A stretch of DNA of 12,281 nucleotides from Betaproteobacteria bacterium (GTDB lineage: Bacteria > Pseudomonadota > Gammaproteobacteria > Burkholderiales > SG8-41): contig JAIOOZ010000084.1 in the NCBI GenBank assembly GCA_021414185.1, positions 1 through 12,281 of the forward strand, read 5' to 3'. Shown piece after piece: positions 1 through 7,197 of this stretch; the first letter of the stretch is position 1, and the number at the start of each line of letters is the position of its first letter. Position numbers and translations under genes: made by a program. The notes below the pieces were generated by a model. It saw only the letters and a list, made by a program, of their open reading frames with translations. It was not told where the DNA came from and made no database searches.

Positions 1-714
1 CTGACCAAGGGATTTCTGCCGCTTTTCATAGTCATGCTTCTGGTCGGCGGGCTATTGCTGCGCGAGCCGGATTTCGGCGCGTTCGCCGTCATCACAGTCA
101 TCGCCATGGGCATCTTGTTTTTGGGTGGCGTGAACTGGAAACCGTTCGCCGGACTCATCGTGCTCCTGCTCGTCGGCTTCGTGCTGCTCATCTGGCTGTC
201 GCCGTACCGCATGCAGCGGGTGGTGGGCTTCATGGATCCGTGGGCCGACCCGTTCGGCAAAGGCTACCAACTGTCGCACGCTCTGATCGCGTTCGGCCGC
301 GGCGAATGGCTGGGCGTCGGGCTCGGCGGCAGTGTCGAGAAACTTTTTTATCTGCCCGAAGCGCACACCGATTTTCTGCTCGCAGTGATCGCCGAGGAGC
401 TCGGTTTCGCCGGCGTCGCACTGGTGATTGCGCTGTTCGTAACTATGGTCGTGCGCGCGTTCGCGATCGGCCGCCAGGCTGCGGCACTCGAGCGCAATTT
501 CCCCGCGCTGGTCGCGCAGGGCATAGGCCTGTGGCTGGGCGTGCAGGCGATCATCAACATGGGCGTGAACATGGGCGTGTTGCCGACCAAGGGGCTGACG
601 CTGCCGCTGTTGTCTTTCGGTGGCAGCGGCATCGCTGCCAATTGCTGCGCGCTGGCCGTTCTGCTCCGGGTGGATTGGGAAAATCGGCAGCTCTTGAGAG
701 GGGTGAAAGTATGA
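1..714 (+). CDS. ftsW: Lipid II-dependent septal glycosyltransferase FtsW (C-terminal part)
   Basis: FtsW is the SEDS-family glycosyltransferase that polymerises lipid II into septal peptidoglycan with its partner FtsI (PBP3) in the inner membrane. The frame is open from base 1, so the 5' end lies outside the window; 237 residues remain of a protein usually near 380-400. Seen: several hydrophobic membrane segments, the SEDS stretch around GRGEWLGVGLGGSVEKLFYL followed by PEAHTDFLLAVIAEELG, and the C-terminal NMGVNMGVLPTKGLTLPLLS with FGGSG, all hallmarks of FtsW/RodA. FtsW rather than RodA is favoured because murG follows directly, as in dcw clusters. The stop codon overlaps the murG start as ATGA (711-714), which implies translational coupling. 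The last codons also contain the murG Shine-Dalgarno sequence. Confidence 0.97.
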   Translation: MTKGFLPLFIVMLLVGGLLLREPDFGAFAVITVIAMGILFLGGVNWKPFAGLIVLLLVGFVLLIWLSPYRMQRVVGFMDPWADPFGKGYQLSHALIAFGRGEWLGVGLGGSVEKLFYLPEAHTDFLLAVIAEELGFAGVALVIALFVTMVVRAFAIGRQAAALERNFPALVAQGIGLWLGVQAIINMGVNMGVLPTKGLTLPLLSFGGSGIAANCCALAVLLRVDWENRQLLRGVKV

Positions 715-737
715 CCTCCTCACTCCTCACCCCTCTC
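696..737 (+). promoter_or_regulatory. Hairpin sequestering the murG ribosome binding site
   Basis: GAGAGGGGTGA (696-706) is perfectly complementary to TCACCCCTCTC (727-737), giving an 11-bp stem and a 20-nt loop. The left arm holds the murG Shine-Dalgarno-like sequence AGAGGGG, and the loop holds the ATG at 711. Ribosomes finishing ftsW (stop 712-714) would have to open the stem, so the structure would tie murG translation to ftsW translation. The complementarity is seen directly; the regulatory role is inferred. Confidence 0.5.
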
Positions 738-1808
738 GCCTCTCGTACCATAATGATCATGGCGGGCGGCACCGGCGGCCATATATTTCCCGCATTGTCG
801 GTAGCCGAAAATCTGCGCGCGCAGGGCTGGAACATCGTCTGGCTGGGTGCGAAGACCGGGATGGAAGCAACACTCGTTGCGCCCAAGGGTTATACGATGG
901 CGTGGATCAGCATGACCGGAGTGCGCGGCAAAAGTTTGCTGCGCTTCGCGTTGCTGCCGCTCGATTTGCTGATCGCATTCTGGCAAAGCGCGCGCGCCAT
1001 TTTCACGCACCGCCCGGACGTCGTGCTCGGTATGGGCGGCTATGTGTCGTTTCCGGGCGGCATGATGGCGTCGCTCTTGAATCGTCCGCTTGTGATCCAT
1101 GAACAGAATTCCATAGCCGGCCTCGCCAATAAAGTGCTCGCGAAAGTTGCTGATCGCGTGCTGGCTGGATTTCCGGCGCCGTTCGGAGCGTCGACGGCGG
1201 TCATCTGGACGGGCAATCCGGTGCGCAATGAAATCACCGGCATTGCCGCGCCCGAGGCGCGTTATCGCGCACGCAGCGGCGTACTGCGGCTCACCGTCAT
1301 TGGCGGCAGCCTGGGCGCGCAGGCGCTGAACGAAACCGTGCCGCAGGCGCTGGCCCTGATGCCGGCGGCCGAGCGTCCGCTGGTCACGCATCAGTCGGGT
1401 GAGCGTCATATCGCGCAGATCCAAGCCAGTTACCAGCGCGCCGGTGTCACGGCGACGCTGGTGCCGTTTATTGCCGATATGGCGGCGCAGTATGCGAACG
1501 CCGATCTCATCATCTGCCGCGCCGGCGCCTTGACCATTGCTGAACTCGCCGCCGCCGGTATCGCCAGCGTGCTGGTGCCGTTCCCGCACGCGGTTGACGA
1601 TCATCAGACGCGCAACGCGCGTTTCCTCAGCGAGCGTGGCGCCGCGGTGCTCGTGTCGCAGAGCGAACTCACCGCGCAAAAACTTGCATCGTTGCTCAGT
1701 GGTTTTACGCGCGAGGCCTTGCTTGCGATGGCGCACAAGGCGCGTGAAGCAGCCAAGCCGGATGCGACGCAAGCGGTCGCCGACGAGTGCGTGAGGTTGG
1801 CGGCATGA
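711..1808 (+). CDS. murG: UDP-GlcNAc transferase MurG (lipid II synthase)
   Basis: MurG is the GT28 glycosyltransferase on the cytoplasmic face of the inner membrane that adds GlcNAc from UDP-GlcNAc to lipid I, making lipid II. The protein is 365 residues, close to the usual 355-360. Seen: the glycine-rich loop GGTGGHIFPA at residues 19-28, HEQNS at 130-134, the second glycine loop GGSLGAQ at 198-204, and RAGALTIAEL at 270-279, which belongs to the UDP-GlcNAc binding region. The ATG at 711 is preferred because it overlaps the ftsW stop (ATGA) and follows AGAGGGG. The same frame stays open far upstream, but that part is a shadow of ftsW. Residues 1-13 are a low-complexity extension encoded by a heptanucleotide repeat; most MurG proteins begin only a few residues before the GGTGGH loop. 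The 3' end overlaps murC by four bases. Confidence 0.97.
   Translation: MTSSLLTPLASRTIMIMAGGTGGHIFPALSVAENLRAQGWNIVWLGAKTGMEATLVAPKGYTMAWISMTGVRGKSLLRFALLPLDLLIAFWQSARAIFTHRPDVVLGMGGYVSFPGGMMASLLNRPLVIHEQNSIAGLANKVLAKVADRVLAGFPAPFGASTAVIWTGNPVRNEITGIAAPEARYRARSGVLRLTVIGGSLGAQALNETVPQALALMPAAERPLVTHQSGERHIAQIQASYQRAGVTATLVPFIADMAAQYANADLIICRAGALTIAELAAAGIASVLVPFPHAVDDHQTRNARFLSERGAAVLVSQSELTAQKLASLLSGFTREALLAMAHKAREAAKPDATQAVADECVRLAA
714..745 (+). repeat. Degenerate heptanucleotide repeat at the 5' end of murG
   Basis: With a period of 7 the sequence reads ACCTCCT, CACTCCT, CACCCCT, CTCGCCT, CTCG. Its 16-base end (730-745, CCCCTCTCGCCTCTCG) is identical to bases 4137-4152 at the start of ddlB. 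It is translated as residues 2-12 of MurG, upstream of the conserved fold. Confidence 0.65.
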
Positions 1809-3220
1809 GATACAAAGTAAAAAGAGTGCATTTCGTTGGTATAGGCGGCTCGGGGATGAGCGGCATCGCCGAAGTGCTGCTCAATCTCGGTTTCGACGTG
1901 AGCGGTTCGGACCTGAATGACAGCAGCGTGACGCAGCGGCTGAAAACGCTCGGTGCCAAAGTTGTGAAGGGGCACGCCGCGGAAAACATCTCGGCGGCCG
2001 ATGCGGTCGTGATTTCGAGCGCGGTTAAAGATGACAATCCGGAAGTCGTGGCGGCGCGCGCGCACAAGATCCCGGTGGTGCCGCGCGCGATGATGCTGGC
2101 CGAGCTGATGCGGCTGAAGCAGGGCATCGCGGTCGCCGGCACGCACGGCAAAACGACGACGACCAGCCTGGTGGCGAGCATTCTGGCCGAAGCCGGCATG
2201 GATCCGACGTTTGTGATCGGCGGGCGGCTGGAGGCGGCGGGCTCTCACGCCAAGCTCGGCAGCGGCGAGTTCATCGTCGTCGAGGCCGACGAATCGGACG
2301 CTTCGTTTCTGTATCTCGCGCCGGTGCTCTCGGTGGTCACCAATATAGACGCCGACCACATGGAGACCTACGGCCATTACTTCGGCCGCCTGCGCCAGGC
2401 CTTCCTCGACTTCGTGCAGCGCCTGCCGTTCTACGGCACCGCGGTGTTGTGTGTCGATGACCCCAATGTGCGCGAAATCATGCCGGCCGTAACGAAACCG
2501 ATCACGACCTACGGTCTGTCTGAAGCCGCGCAAATACGCGCCGTCGATCTGAAGCCCGATGCGGGGCGCATGCGCTTTCGCGTAACGCGCAGCGACGCGC
2601 GCGGCAATAAGCTGCCCGATCTCGAAGTAGTGCTCAATCTTGCCGGCGCGCACAACGTGCTGAACGCGCTGGCGGCGATAGCGGTCGGCATGGAAGTCGG
2701 CGCGCCGGATGCTGCCATCGTCAAGGCGCTGGCGGATTTCAAAGGCGTGGGCCGCCGCTTCCAGCGTTACGGTGAAATTGCGCTGGATTCCAACAACAAA
2801 GCGGGCGGCCACTACACGCTGATCGACGATTACGGCCATCACCCGGCCGAGATGGCGGCAACGCTCGCCGCGGCACGCGGCGCGTTTCCCGGCCGCCGCA
2901 TCGTGCTCGCGTTCCAGCCGCACCGTTACACGCGCACACGCGATTGCTTCGAGGATTTCGTGCGGGTGCTTTCCACCGTCGACGCACTTCTGCTCACCGA
3001 AGTTTATGCGGCAGGCGAAACGCCGATAGTCGCTGCCGATGGCCGTGCGCTGGTGCGCGCAGTGCGCGTGCAGGGCAAGGTGGAACCGGTATTCGTCGAG
3101 AAAGTCGCGGACATTCCGGACGCAGTGAGCAATGCGGTACGCGACGGCGACGTCGTGCTGGTCATGGGTGCGGGTTCGATCGGTGCGGTACCCGCGATGC
3201 TGAGTGGCGGGCAACGGTGA
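1805..3220 (+). CDS. murC: UDP-N-acetylmuramate--L-alanine ligase MurC
   Basis: MurC is the cytoplasmic Mur ligase that attaches L-alanine to UDP-MurNAc with ATP, the first step of the stem peptide. The protein is 471 residues, a usual length. Seen: the N-terminal Rossmann loop VGIGGSGMSGIAEVL, the ATP-binding P-loop GTHGKTTTT at residues 112-120, EADESDASFL and NIDADHMETYGH in the central domain, NVLNALAA, and the C-terminal FKGVGRRFQRYG, DDYGHHP (341-347) and FQPHRYTRTRD. The ATG at 1805 overlaps the murG stop as ATGA and has GAGG at 1793-1796, eight bases upstream. An in-frame GTG at 1787 is less likely. The product of the downstream murB (UDP-MurNAc) is its substrate. Confidence 0.97.
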   Translation: MRYKVKRVHFVGIGGSGMSGIAEVLLNLGFDVSGSDLNDSSVTQRLKTLGAKVVKGHAAENISAADAVVISSAVKDDNPEVVAARAHKIPVVPRAMMLAELMRLKQGIAVAGTHGKTTTTSLVASILAEAGMDPTFVIGGRLEAAGSHAKLGSGEFIVVEADESDASFLYLAPVLSVVTNIDADHMETYGHYFGRLRQAFLDFVQRLPFYGTAVLCVDDPNVREIMPAVTKPITTYGLSEAAQIRAVDLKPDAGRMRFRVTRSDARGNKLPDLEVVLNLAGAHNVLNALAAIAVGMEVGAPDAAIVKALADFKGVGRRFQRYGEIALDSNNKAGGHYTLIDDYGHHPAEMAATLAAARGAFPGRRIVLAFQPHRYTRTRDCFEDFVRVLSTVDALLLTEVYAAGETPIVAADGRALVRAVRVQGKVEPVFVEKVADIPDAVSNAVRDGDVVLVMGAGSIGAVPAMLSGGQR

Positions 3221-3230
3221 TGCGAACGCG

Positions 3231-4133
3231 ATGAACATGGCGGCCCAGAAAAATCTGCTGTGGGGCGAAGTGCGGCGCAACGAGCCGATGGCGCGTCACA
3301 CCAGCTGGCGCGCGGGCGGCAGTGCAGATCGTGCCTACGTGCCGGTCGATCTTGAGGACATGCGTTTGTTCCTCGCCTCGTTGCCGCGTCACGAGCCGGT
3401 TTACGTGGTTGGCCTTGGCAGCAATCTGCTGGTGCGCGACGGCGGCCTGCGCGGCACCGTCATTTTTACGCACGGCGCACTGAAGGAAATCCGCTCCGAG
3501 GGCAACGCGATTTACGCCGAGGCCGGTGTGCCGAGCCCGAAGCTGGCGCGGTTTGCGGCGATGCACGAACTGGTCGGCGCCGAGTTCATGGCCGGCATTC
3601 CCGGTACGATAGGCGGCGCTCTGGTGATGAACGCCGGGTGCTATGGCGGCGAGGCCTGGGGCATCGTCGAAAGCGTCACCACGCTGGACCGCACCGGCCA
3701 GCTGCGCCAGCGCACGCCGGCCAATTACGAAATCGGCTACCGCACCGTGAAGCTGCGCGACGGCGGCGAGGAATGGTTCGCGGCGGCGCGCTTCAAGCTG
3801 CCGCCCGGCGATGGCGTGAAGTCGCGTGCCACTATCAAGCAGTTGCTCGAACGCCGCATCGCCACGCAGCCGCTCAACATACCGAACGCCGGCTCGGTGT
3901 TCCGCAATCCGCCGAACGATCATGCCGCACGCCTGATCGAGGCCTGCGGACTCAAAGGCAGTGCGCTGGGCGGCGCAATGATCTCGGAGAAGCACGCCAA
4001 TTTCATCGTCAACACCGGCCATGCGCGTGCCGCCGATATCGAAACGCTGATCGAGACCGCGCACAGCGCGGTGCAGGAGAAATTCGGCATCGACCTTGAG
4101 CGCGAAGTGCGAATAATTGGAGAGGCCGCATGA
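3231..4133 (+). CDS. murB: UDP-N-acetylenolpyruvoylglucosamine reductase MurB (type II)
   Basis: MurB is an FAD enzyme that uses NADPH to reduce UDP-GlcNAc-enolpyruvate to UDP-MurNAc in the cytoplasm. Seen, numbering from 3231: the FAD-binding GLGSNLLVRDGG from residue 61, GIPGTIGGALVMNAGCYGGE from 122, YEIGYR ending at 171, IKQLLERRIATQP, and NAGSVFRNP with the presumed proton donor Ser222. The substrate-binding ACGLKG and the terminal EVRIIGE with Glu292 follow. At 300 residues and without the extra loop of the E. coli enzyme, it looks like the shorter type II form. The start is uncertain: GTG 3204 (inside murC), ATG 3231 and ATG 3237 are in frame and none has a clear Shine-Dalgarno sequence. 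I chose the first ATG. The stop overlaps ddlB as ATGA. Confidence 0.95.
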   Translation: MNMAAQKNLLWGEVRRNEPMARHTSWRAGGSADRAYVPVDLEDMRLFLASLPRHEPVYVVGLGSNLLVRDGGLRGTVIFTHGALKEIRSEGNAIYAEAGVPSPKLARFAAMHELVGAEFMAGIPGTIGGALVMNAGCYGGEAWGIVESVTTLDRTGQLRQRTPANYEIGYRTVKLRDGGEEWFAAARFKLPPGDGVKSRATIKQLLERRIATQPLNIPNAGSVFRNPPNDHAARLIEACGLKGSALGGAMISEKHANFIVNTGHARAADIETLIETAHSAVQEKFGIDLEREVRIIGEAA

Positions 4134-5074
4134 GTGCCCCTCTCGCCTCTCGCCTCTCGCCTCACCGCGACTTTGGAAAAGTCGCAGTGTTAATGGGCGG
4201 CCGCTCCGCGGAAAGGGAGATTTCCCTGCTCTCGGGCAACGCGGTGCTGGCAGGGCTGCGCCGCAAAGGCGTGGATGCGCACGCTTTCGATCCGTCCGAG
4301 CGCTCGTTGTTCGAATTGAAAAGCGACGGTTACGCGCGCGTGTTTCTCGCGTTGCATGGCCGTTATGGCGAAGACGGCACGGTGCAGGGCGCGCTCGAGT
4401 TGATGGAAATTCCGTATACCGGCAGTGGCGTGATGGCGTCCGCGCTGTGCCTCGATAAATTGCGCACCAAGCTGATCTGGCTCGCCAGCGACATCCCGAC
4501 GCCGCGCCACGCAGTGCTGACGGCACAGAGTGATTGGGCGAAGGTCGCTAAAGATCTCGGGCTGCCGCTGGTAGTGAAGCCCGCGCATGAAGGGTCAAGC
4601 ATCGGGCTTACCAAGGTGGCGTCGGTCGAAAAGATCGAGGCTGCGTATGAACTCGCGGCAAAGTGCGACACGTTGGTGATCGCCGAAGAATTTATCGGCG
4701 GCCGCGAGCTTACTGCCGCGTTCATCGACGACCGTGCCCTGCCGCTGATCCGCATCGAGGCGCCGCAGGGCAACTACGACTACCAGCACAAATATTTCAG
4801 CGACGACACGCAGTACCACTGTCCGAGCGGCCTGCCCGCGGCGCAGGAGCAGGTGCTGCAGGCGACCGTCATGCGCGCTGCCGCCGCGCTTGGTTGCGCC
4901 GGGTGGGGACGCGCCGATCTCATGCTGCGTGACGACGGCAAGGCATTTCTGCTGGAGATGAATACCACGCCGGGCATGACCGGACATTCGCTGGTGCCGA
5001 TGGCGGCGCGCGTTGCCGGCATTGAGTTCGATGATCTGGTAGTAAAAATTCTGGAGTTGGCCCATGTGGGATAA
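4130..5074 (+). CDS. ddlB: D-alanine--D-alanine ligase
   Basis: This ATP-grasp ligase joins two D-alanines to make the dipeptide that MurF adds to the peptidoglycan precursor. It acts in the cytoplasm. The protein is 314 residues. Seen: GGRSAEREISLLSG at residues 23-36, with the D-Ala-binding Glu; HGRYGEDG at 76-83; the ATP-binding KPAHEGSSIGL at 150-160; KYFSDDTQYHCP with Tyr222; and the Mg-binding and substrate loop LEMNTTPGMTGHSLVP at 275-290. A Tyr at the KYF position is typical of D-Ala-D-Ala rather than D-Ala-D-lactate ligases. The ATG at 4130 overlaps the murB stop and is preceded by GGAGAGG at 4119-4125. Residues 1-13 are an extension encoded by a heptanucleotide repeat. The 3' end overlaps ftsQ by 11 bases. 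Confidence 0.97.
   Translation: MSAPLASRLSPHRDFGKVAVLMGGRSAEREISLLSGNAVLAGLRRKGVDAHAFDPSERSLFELKSDGYARVFLALHGRYGEDGTVQGALELMEIPYTGSGVMASALCLDKLRTKLIWLASDIPTPRHAVLTAQSDWAKVAKDLGLPLVVKPAHEGSSIGLTKVASVEKIEAAYELAAKCDTLVIAEEFIGGRELTAAFIDDRALPLIRIEAPQGNYDYQHKYFSDDTQYHCPSGLPAAQEQVLQATVMRAAAALGCAGWGRADLMLRDDGKAFLLEMNTTPGMTGHSLVPMAARVAGIEFDDLVVKILELAHVG
4137..4162 (+). repeat. Heptanucleotide repeat (CTCGCCT)3 at the 5' end of ddlB
   Basis: Three perfect tandem copies of CTCGCCT occupy 4142-4162, preceded by CCCCT. The first 16 bases (4137-4152) match murG 730-745 exactly. They are read in the same frame in both genes, so both proteins carry PLASR near the N-terminus. GCCTCTC occurs at 4145-4151 and 4152-4158 and is complementary to the ddlB Shine-Dalgarno region GAGAGGC at 4120-4126. 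Confidence 0.75.
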
Positions 5075-5828
5075 GCCCGACATTCTGAATGGCGTGGCGA
5101 ACGCGTTCTTCGCTGCAGCGTTTCTGCTGGTCGCGTATGCGACGGTGCACTACGCGATGCGGCTGCCGGGATTTCCGCTGCGCGAAGTGCGCATCATGAA
5201 CGAGTTGAGGCACGTGACGTCCGAGCAGATCGAGGTAATAGTCGCGCGCGAACTGCAGGGCAATTTCTTCACGGTCGATCTGGAGCGTGCGCGCTCCGGA
5301 TTCGAAAAGTTGCCGTGGGCGCGCAGCGTCAACGTGCGGCGCCAGTGGCCGGACCGCATCGAGGTCGCGCTGGAAGAGCACGTGCCGCTCGGACGCTGGG
5401 GCAGCGCCGCGCTGGTCGATACCTATGGCGATCTGTTCGCTGCTGCCTATGACGGCCGCCTGCCGTCGTTTGTTGGCCCGCCCGGCAGCGCCAAGGAAAT
5501 CGCCATCCAATACGGGTACTTCCAGCGCAGCCTGGGTGCCATCGGACTGACGCCCGTGCAGGTCCAGGTTTCGGCGCGCCGCGCGTGGCAGGTGCGGCTG
5601 GCCAGCGGCATCACGCTTGAACTGGGGCGCGAAAGCATCGAAGCGCGGCTCGACCGCTTTATCGCGGTTTACCCGCGCACGGTCGGCCGCCTGCAGCGCC
5701 GCCTGACTTACGTCGATCTGCGTTACCCCAACGGTTTTGCCGTGGGCATACCCGAACTCGCGCACGAGCAGGCAGACAAACCGCGAATTGACAAAACCAC
5801 GCGCAAACCCGCGCGCGCGACCGGCTGA
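5064..5828 (+). CDS. ftsQ: Cell division protein FtsQ
   Basis: FtsQ is a bitopic inner-membrane protein of the divisome that, with FtsB and FtsL, links the cytoplasmic ring to the septal synthase FtsWI. The protein is 254 residues. Seen: a short cytoplasmic N-terminus, one hydrophobic segment at about residues 11-31, and a POTRA-type domain from about 36 to 105 that begins FPLREVRIMNELRHVTSEQI. The FtsQ/DivIB beta domain follows and ends in the family motif YVDLRYPNGFAV. The C-terminal tail, from about residue 232, is basic and probably disordered. The ATG at 5064 lies inside ddlB, with GGAG at 5052-5055 as ribosome binding site, so the two genes are probably coupled. Confidence 0.95.
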   Translation: MWDKPDILNGVANAFFAAAFLLVAYATVHYAMRLPGFPLREVRIMNELRHVTSEQIEVIVARELQGNFFTVDLERARSGFEKLPWARSVNVRRQWPDRIEVALEEHVPLGRWGSAALVDTYGDLFAAAYDGRLPSFVGPPGSAKEIAIQYGYFQRSLGAIGLTPVQVQVSARRAWQVRLASGITLELGRESIEARLDRFIAVYPRTVGRLQRRLTYVDLRYPNGFAVGIPELAHEQADKPRIDKTTRKPARATG

Positions 5829-5844
5829 CAGTGAAGAGGAATTG

Positions 5845-7083
5845 ATGAGCAAGGCCAAAGAAACCAAGCACCTGATCGTCGGTCTCGATATCGGCACGTC
5901 GAAGATCGCGGCGATCGTCGCCGAAGTCAAACCGGACGGCGGCATCGAAATCATCGGCATGGGCGGGCATCCGTCGAAAGGCCTGCGCAAGGGCGTGGTC
6001 GTCAACATCGAAGCGACGGTCAACGCGATCCAGCGCGCCCTCGAAGAGGCCGAATTGATGGCGGACTGCAAGATCAGCGAGGTCTACACCGGCATCGCGG
6101 GCAGCCATATCAAGAGCATCAATTCGCGCGGCATGGTGGCGATCAAGGACCGCGAAGTGACGCAGCAGGACGTTGAGCGCGTGATCGAGACCGCCAAGGC
6201 GATTCCGATCCCGACCGACCAGCAGGTGCTGCACATACTGAACCAGGAGTTCATCGTCGACGGCCAGGGCGACGTGCGCGAACCGCTCGGCATGAGCGGC
6301 GTGCGCCTGGAAGTCAATGTGCACATCGTCACCGGCGCGGTTTCGGCGGCGCAGAACATAATCAAGTGCGTACGTCGCTGCGGGCTCGAAGTGAATGACC
6401 TGATCCTGCAGCCGCTCGCATCGGCCACGGCGGTGCTGTCGGAAGACGAGAAAGACCTCGGCGTTTGCCTGGTCGATATCGGCGGCGGCACCACCGACAT
6501 CGCGATCTTCACGCAGGGCGCGATCCGCCACACTGGCGTGATTCCGATCGCCGGCGACCAGATTACCAACGACATCGCGATGGCGCTGCGCACGCCGACC
6601 AAGGACGCGGAGGACATCAAACGCCGCTACGGTTGCGCCTTGAAGCAGCTCGCCGACCCGCAGCACATGGTGGAAGTACCGGGCATAGGCGAGCGCAGTG
6701 CGCGCCAGTTGTCGCGCCAGACGCTCGCCGAAGTGATCGAGCCGCGCATCGAGGAGCTTTATTCACTGGTGCAGGCGGACTTGCGCCGCTCGGGTTACGA
6801 AGAATTGCTGTCGTCGGGGATCGTGCTGACCGGCGGTTCGAGTTCGATGCAGGGCATGGTCGAGCTTGGTGAAGAAATCTTTCATATGCCGGTGCGCATC
6901 GGCCAGCCGCAGTACCACGGCGGGCTGTCGGAAGTGGTGCGCAATCCGCGCTACGCGACCGCGGTGGGCCTGCTGATGCTCGGCTTGCAGCAGGAGCGGC
7001 AGCACGATCTCGCGCATGCGCAACTGGGTTCGCTGGCGGGACTGATCGATCGCATGAAGAGCTGGTTCAAGGGAAATTTTTGA
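5845..7083 (+). CDS. ftsA: Cell division protein FtsA
   Basis: FtsA is the actin-like ATPase that tethers FtsZ filaments to the inner membrane and recruits later divisome proteins. The protein is 412 residues. Seen: the phosphate-1 motif LDIGTSK at residues 14-20; the FtsA-specific 1C region (VYTGIAGSHIKSINSRG onward); QEFIVDGQ and EPLGMSGVRLEV; the phosphate-2 motif VDIGGGTTD beginning at 210; and the adenosine motif GIVLTGGSSSMQG. The last residues, from about 399 (LAGLIDRMKSWFKGNF), form an amphipathic helix of the kind that targets FtsA to the membrane. The ATG at 5845 is chosen for AGAGGA (5835-5840) four bases upstream and because the protein then begins like other FtsA proteins. The open frame upstream (to 5737) overlaps ftsQ and is not used. 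Confidence 0.97.
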   Translation: MSKAKETKHLIVGLDIGTSKIAAIVAEVKPDGGIEIIGMGGHPSKGLRKGVVVNIEATVNAIQRALEEAELMADCKISEVYTGIAGSHIKSINSRGMVAIKDREVTQQDVERVIETAKAIPIPTDQQVLHILNQEFIVDGQGDVREPLGMSGVRLEVNVHIVTGAVSAAQNIIKCVRRCGLEVNDLILQPLASATAVLSEDEKDLGVCLVDIGGGTTDIAIFTQGAIRHTGVIPIAGDQITNDIAMALRTPTKDAEDIKRRYGCALKQLADPQHMVEVPGIGERSARQLSRQTLAEVIEPRIEELYSLVQADLRRSGYEELLSSGIVLTGGSSSMQGMVELGEEIFHMPVRIGQPQYHGGLSEVVRNPRYATAVGLLMLGLQQERQHDLAHAQLGSLAGLIDRMKSWFKGNF

Positions 7084-7186
7084 AAGGCGGGTATGCGTAA
7101 CGGCGTGCACAGGAAGCAACAGCGGGCGCAGGGATTTGGAATTGGAGTACGCAGCATTTCGCAGTTTTTGTTTTTACTTTAGTCAC

Positions 7187-7192
7187 AGGAGG
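7187..7192 (+). promoter_or_regulatory. Strong ftsZ ribosome binding site in the ftsA-ftsZ gap
   Basis: AGGAGG lies five bases before the ftsZ ATG and is the closest match to the Shine-Dalgarno consensus in the window. This fits the need for much more FtsZ than FtsA. The whole gap (7084-7197) is 114 bases and includes a T-rich run at 7165-7180. I could not find a convincing promoter or terminator in it. Confidence 0.8.
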
Positions 7193-7197
7193 CAACT

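Noticed and set aside
240..710. In-frame 157-codon extension of murG upstream of the ATG at 711
   Set aside because: It overlaps ftsW in another frame and has Arg-rich nonsense composition; the conserved MurG fold begins right after the ATG at 711.
720..1772. Minus-strand open frame of 350 codons opposite murG
   Set aside because: Arg-rich shadow frame with no family resemblance.
1604..3280. Long minus-strand open frame of 558 codons opposite murC
   Set aside because: It is rich in Arg and His without any recognisable domain and lies exactly opposite a well-conserved gene; long antisense frames are expected in GC-rich DNA.
3162..4526. Minus-strand open frame of 454 codons opposite murB and ddlB
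   Set aside because: Same reasoning: unnatural composition, no motif, full overlap with real genes.
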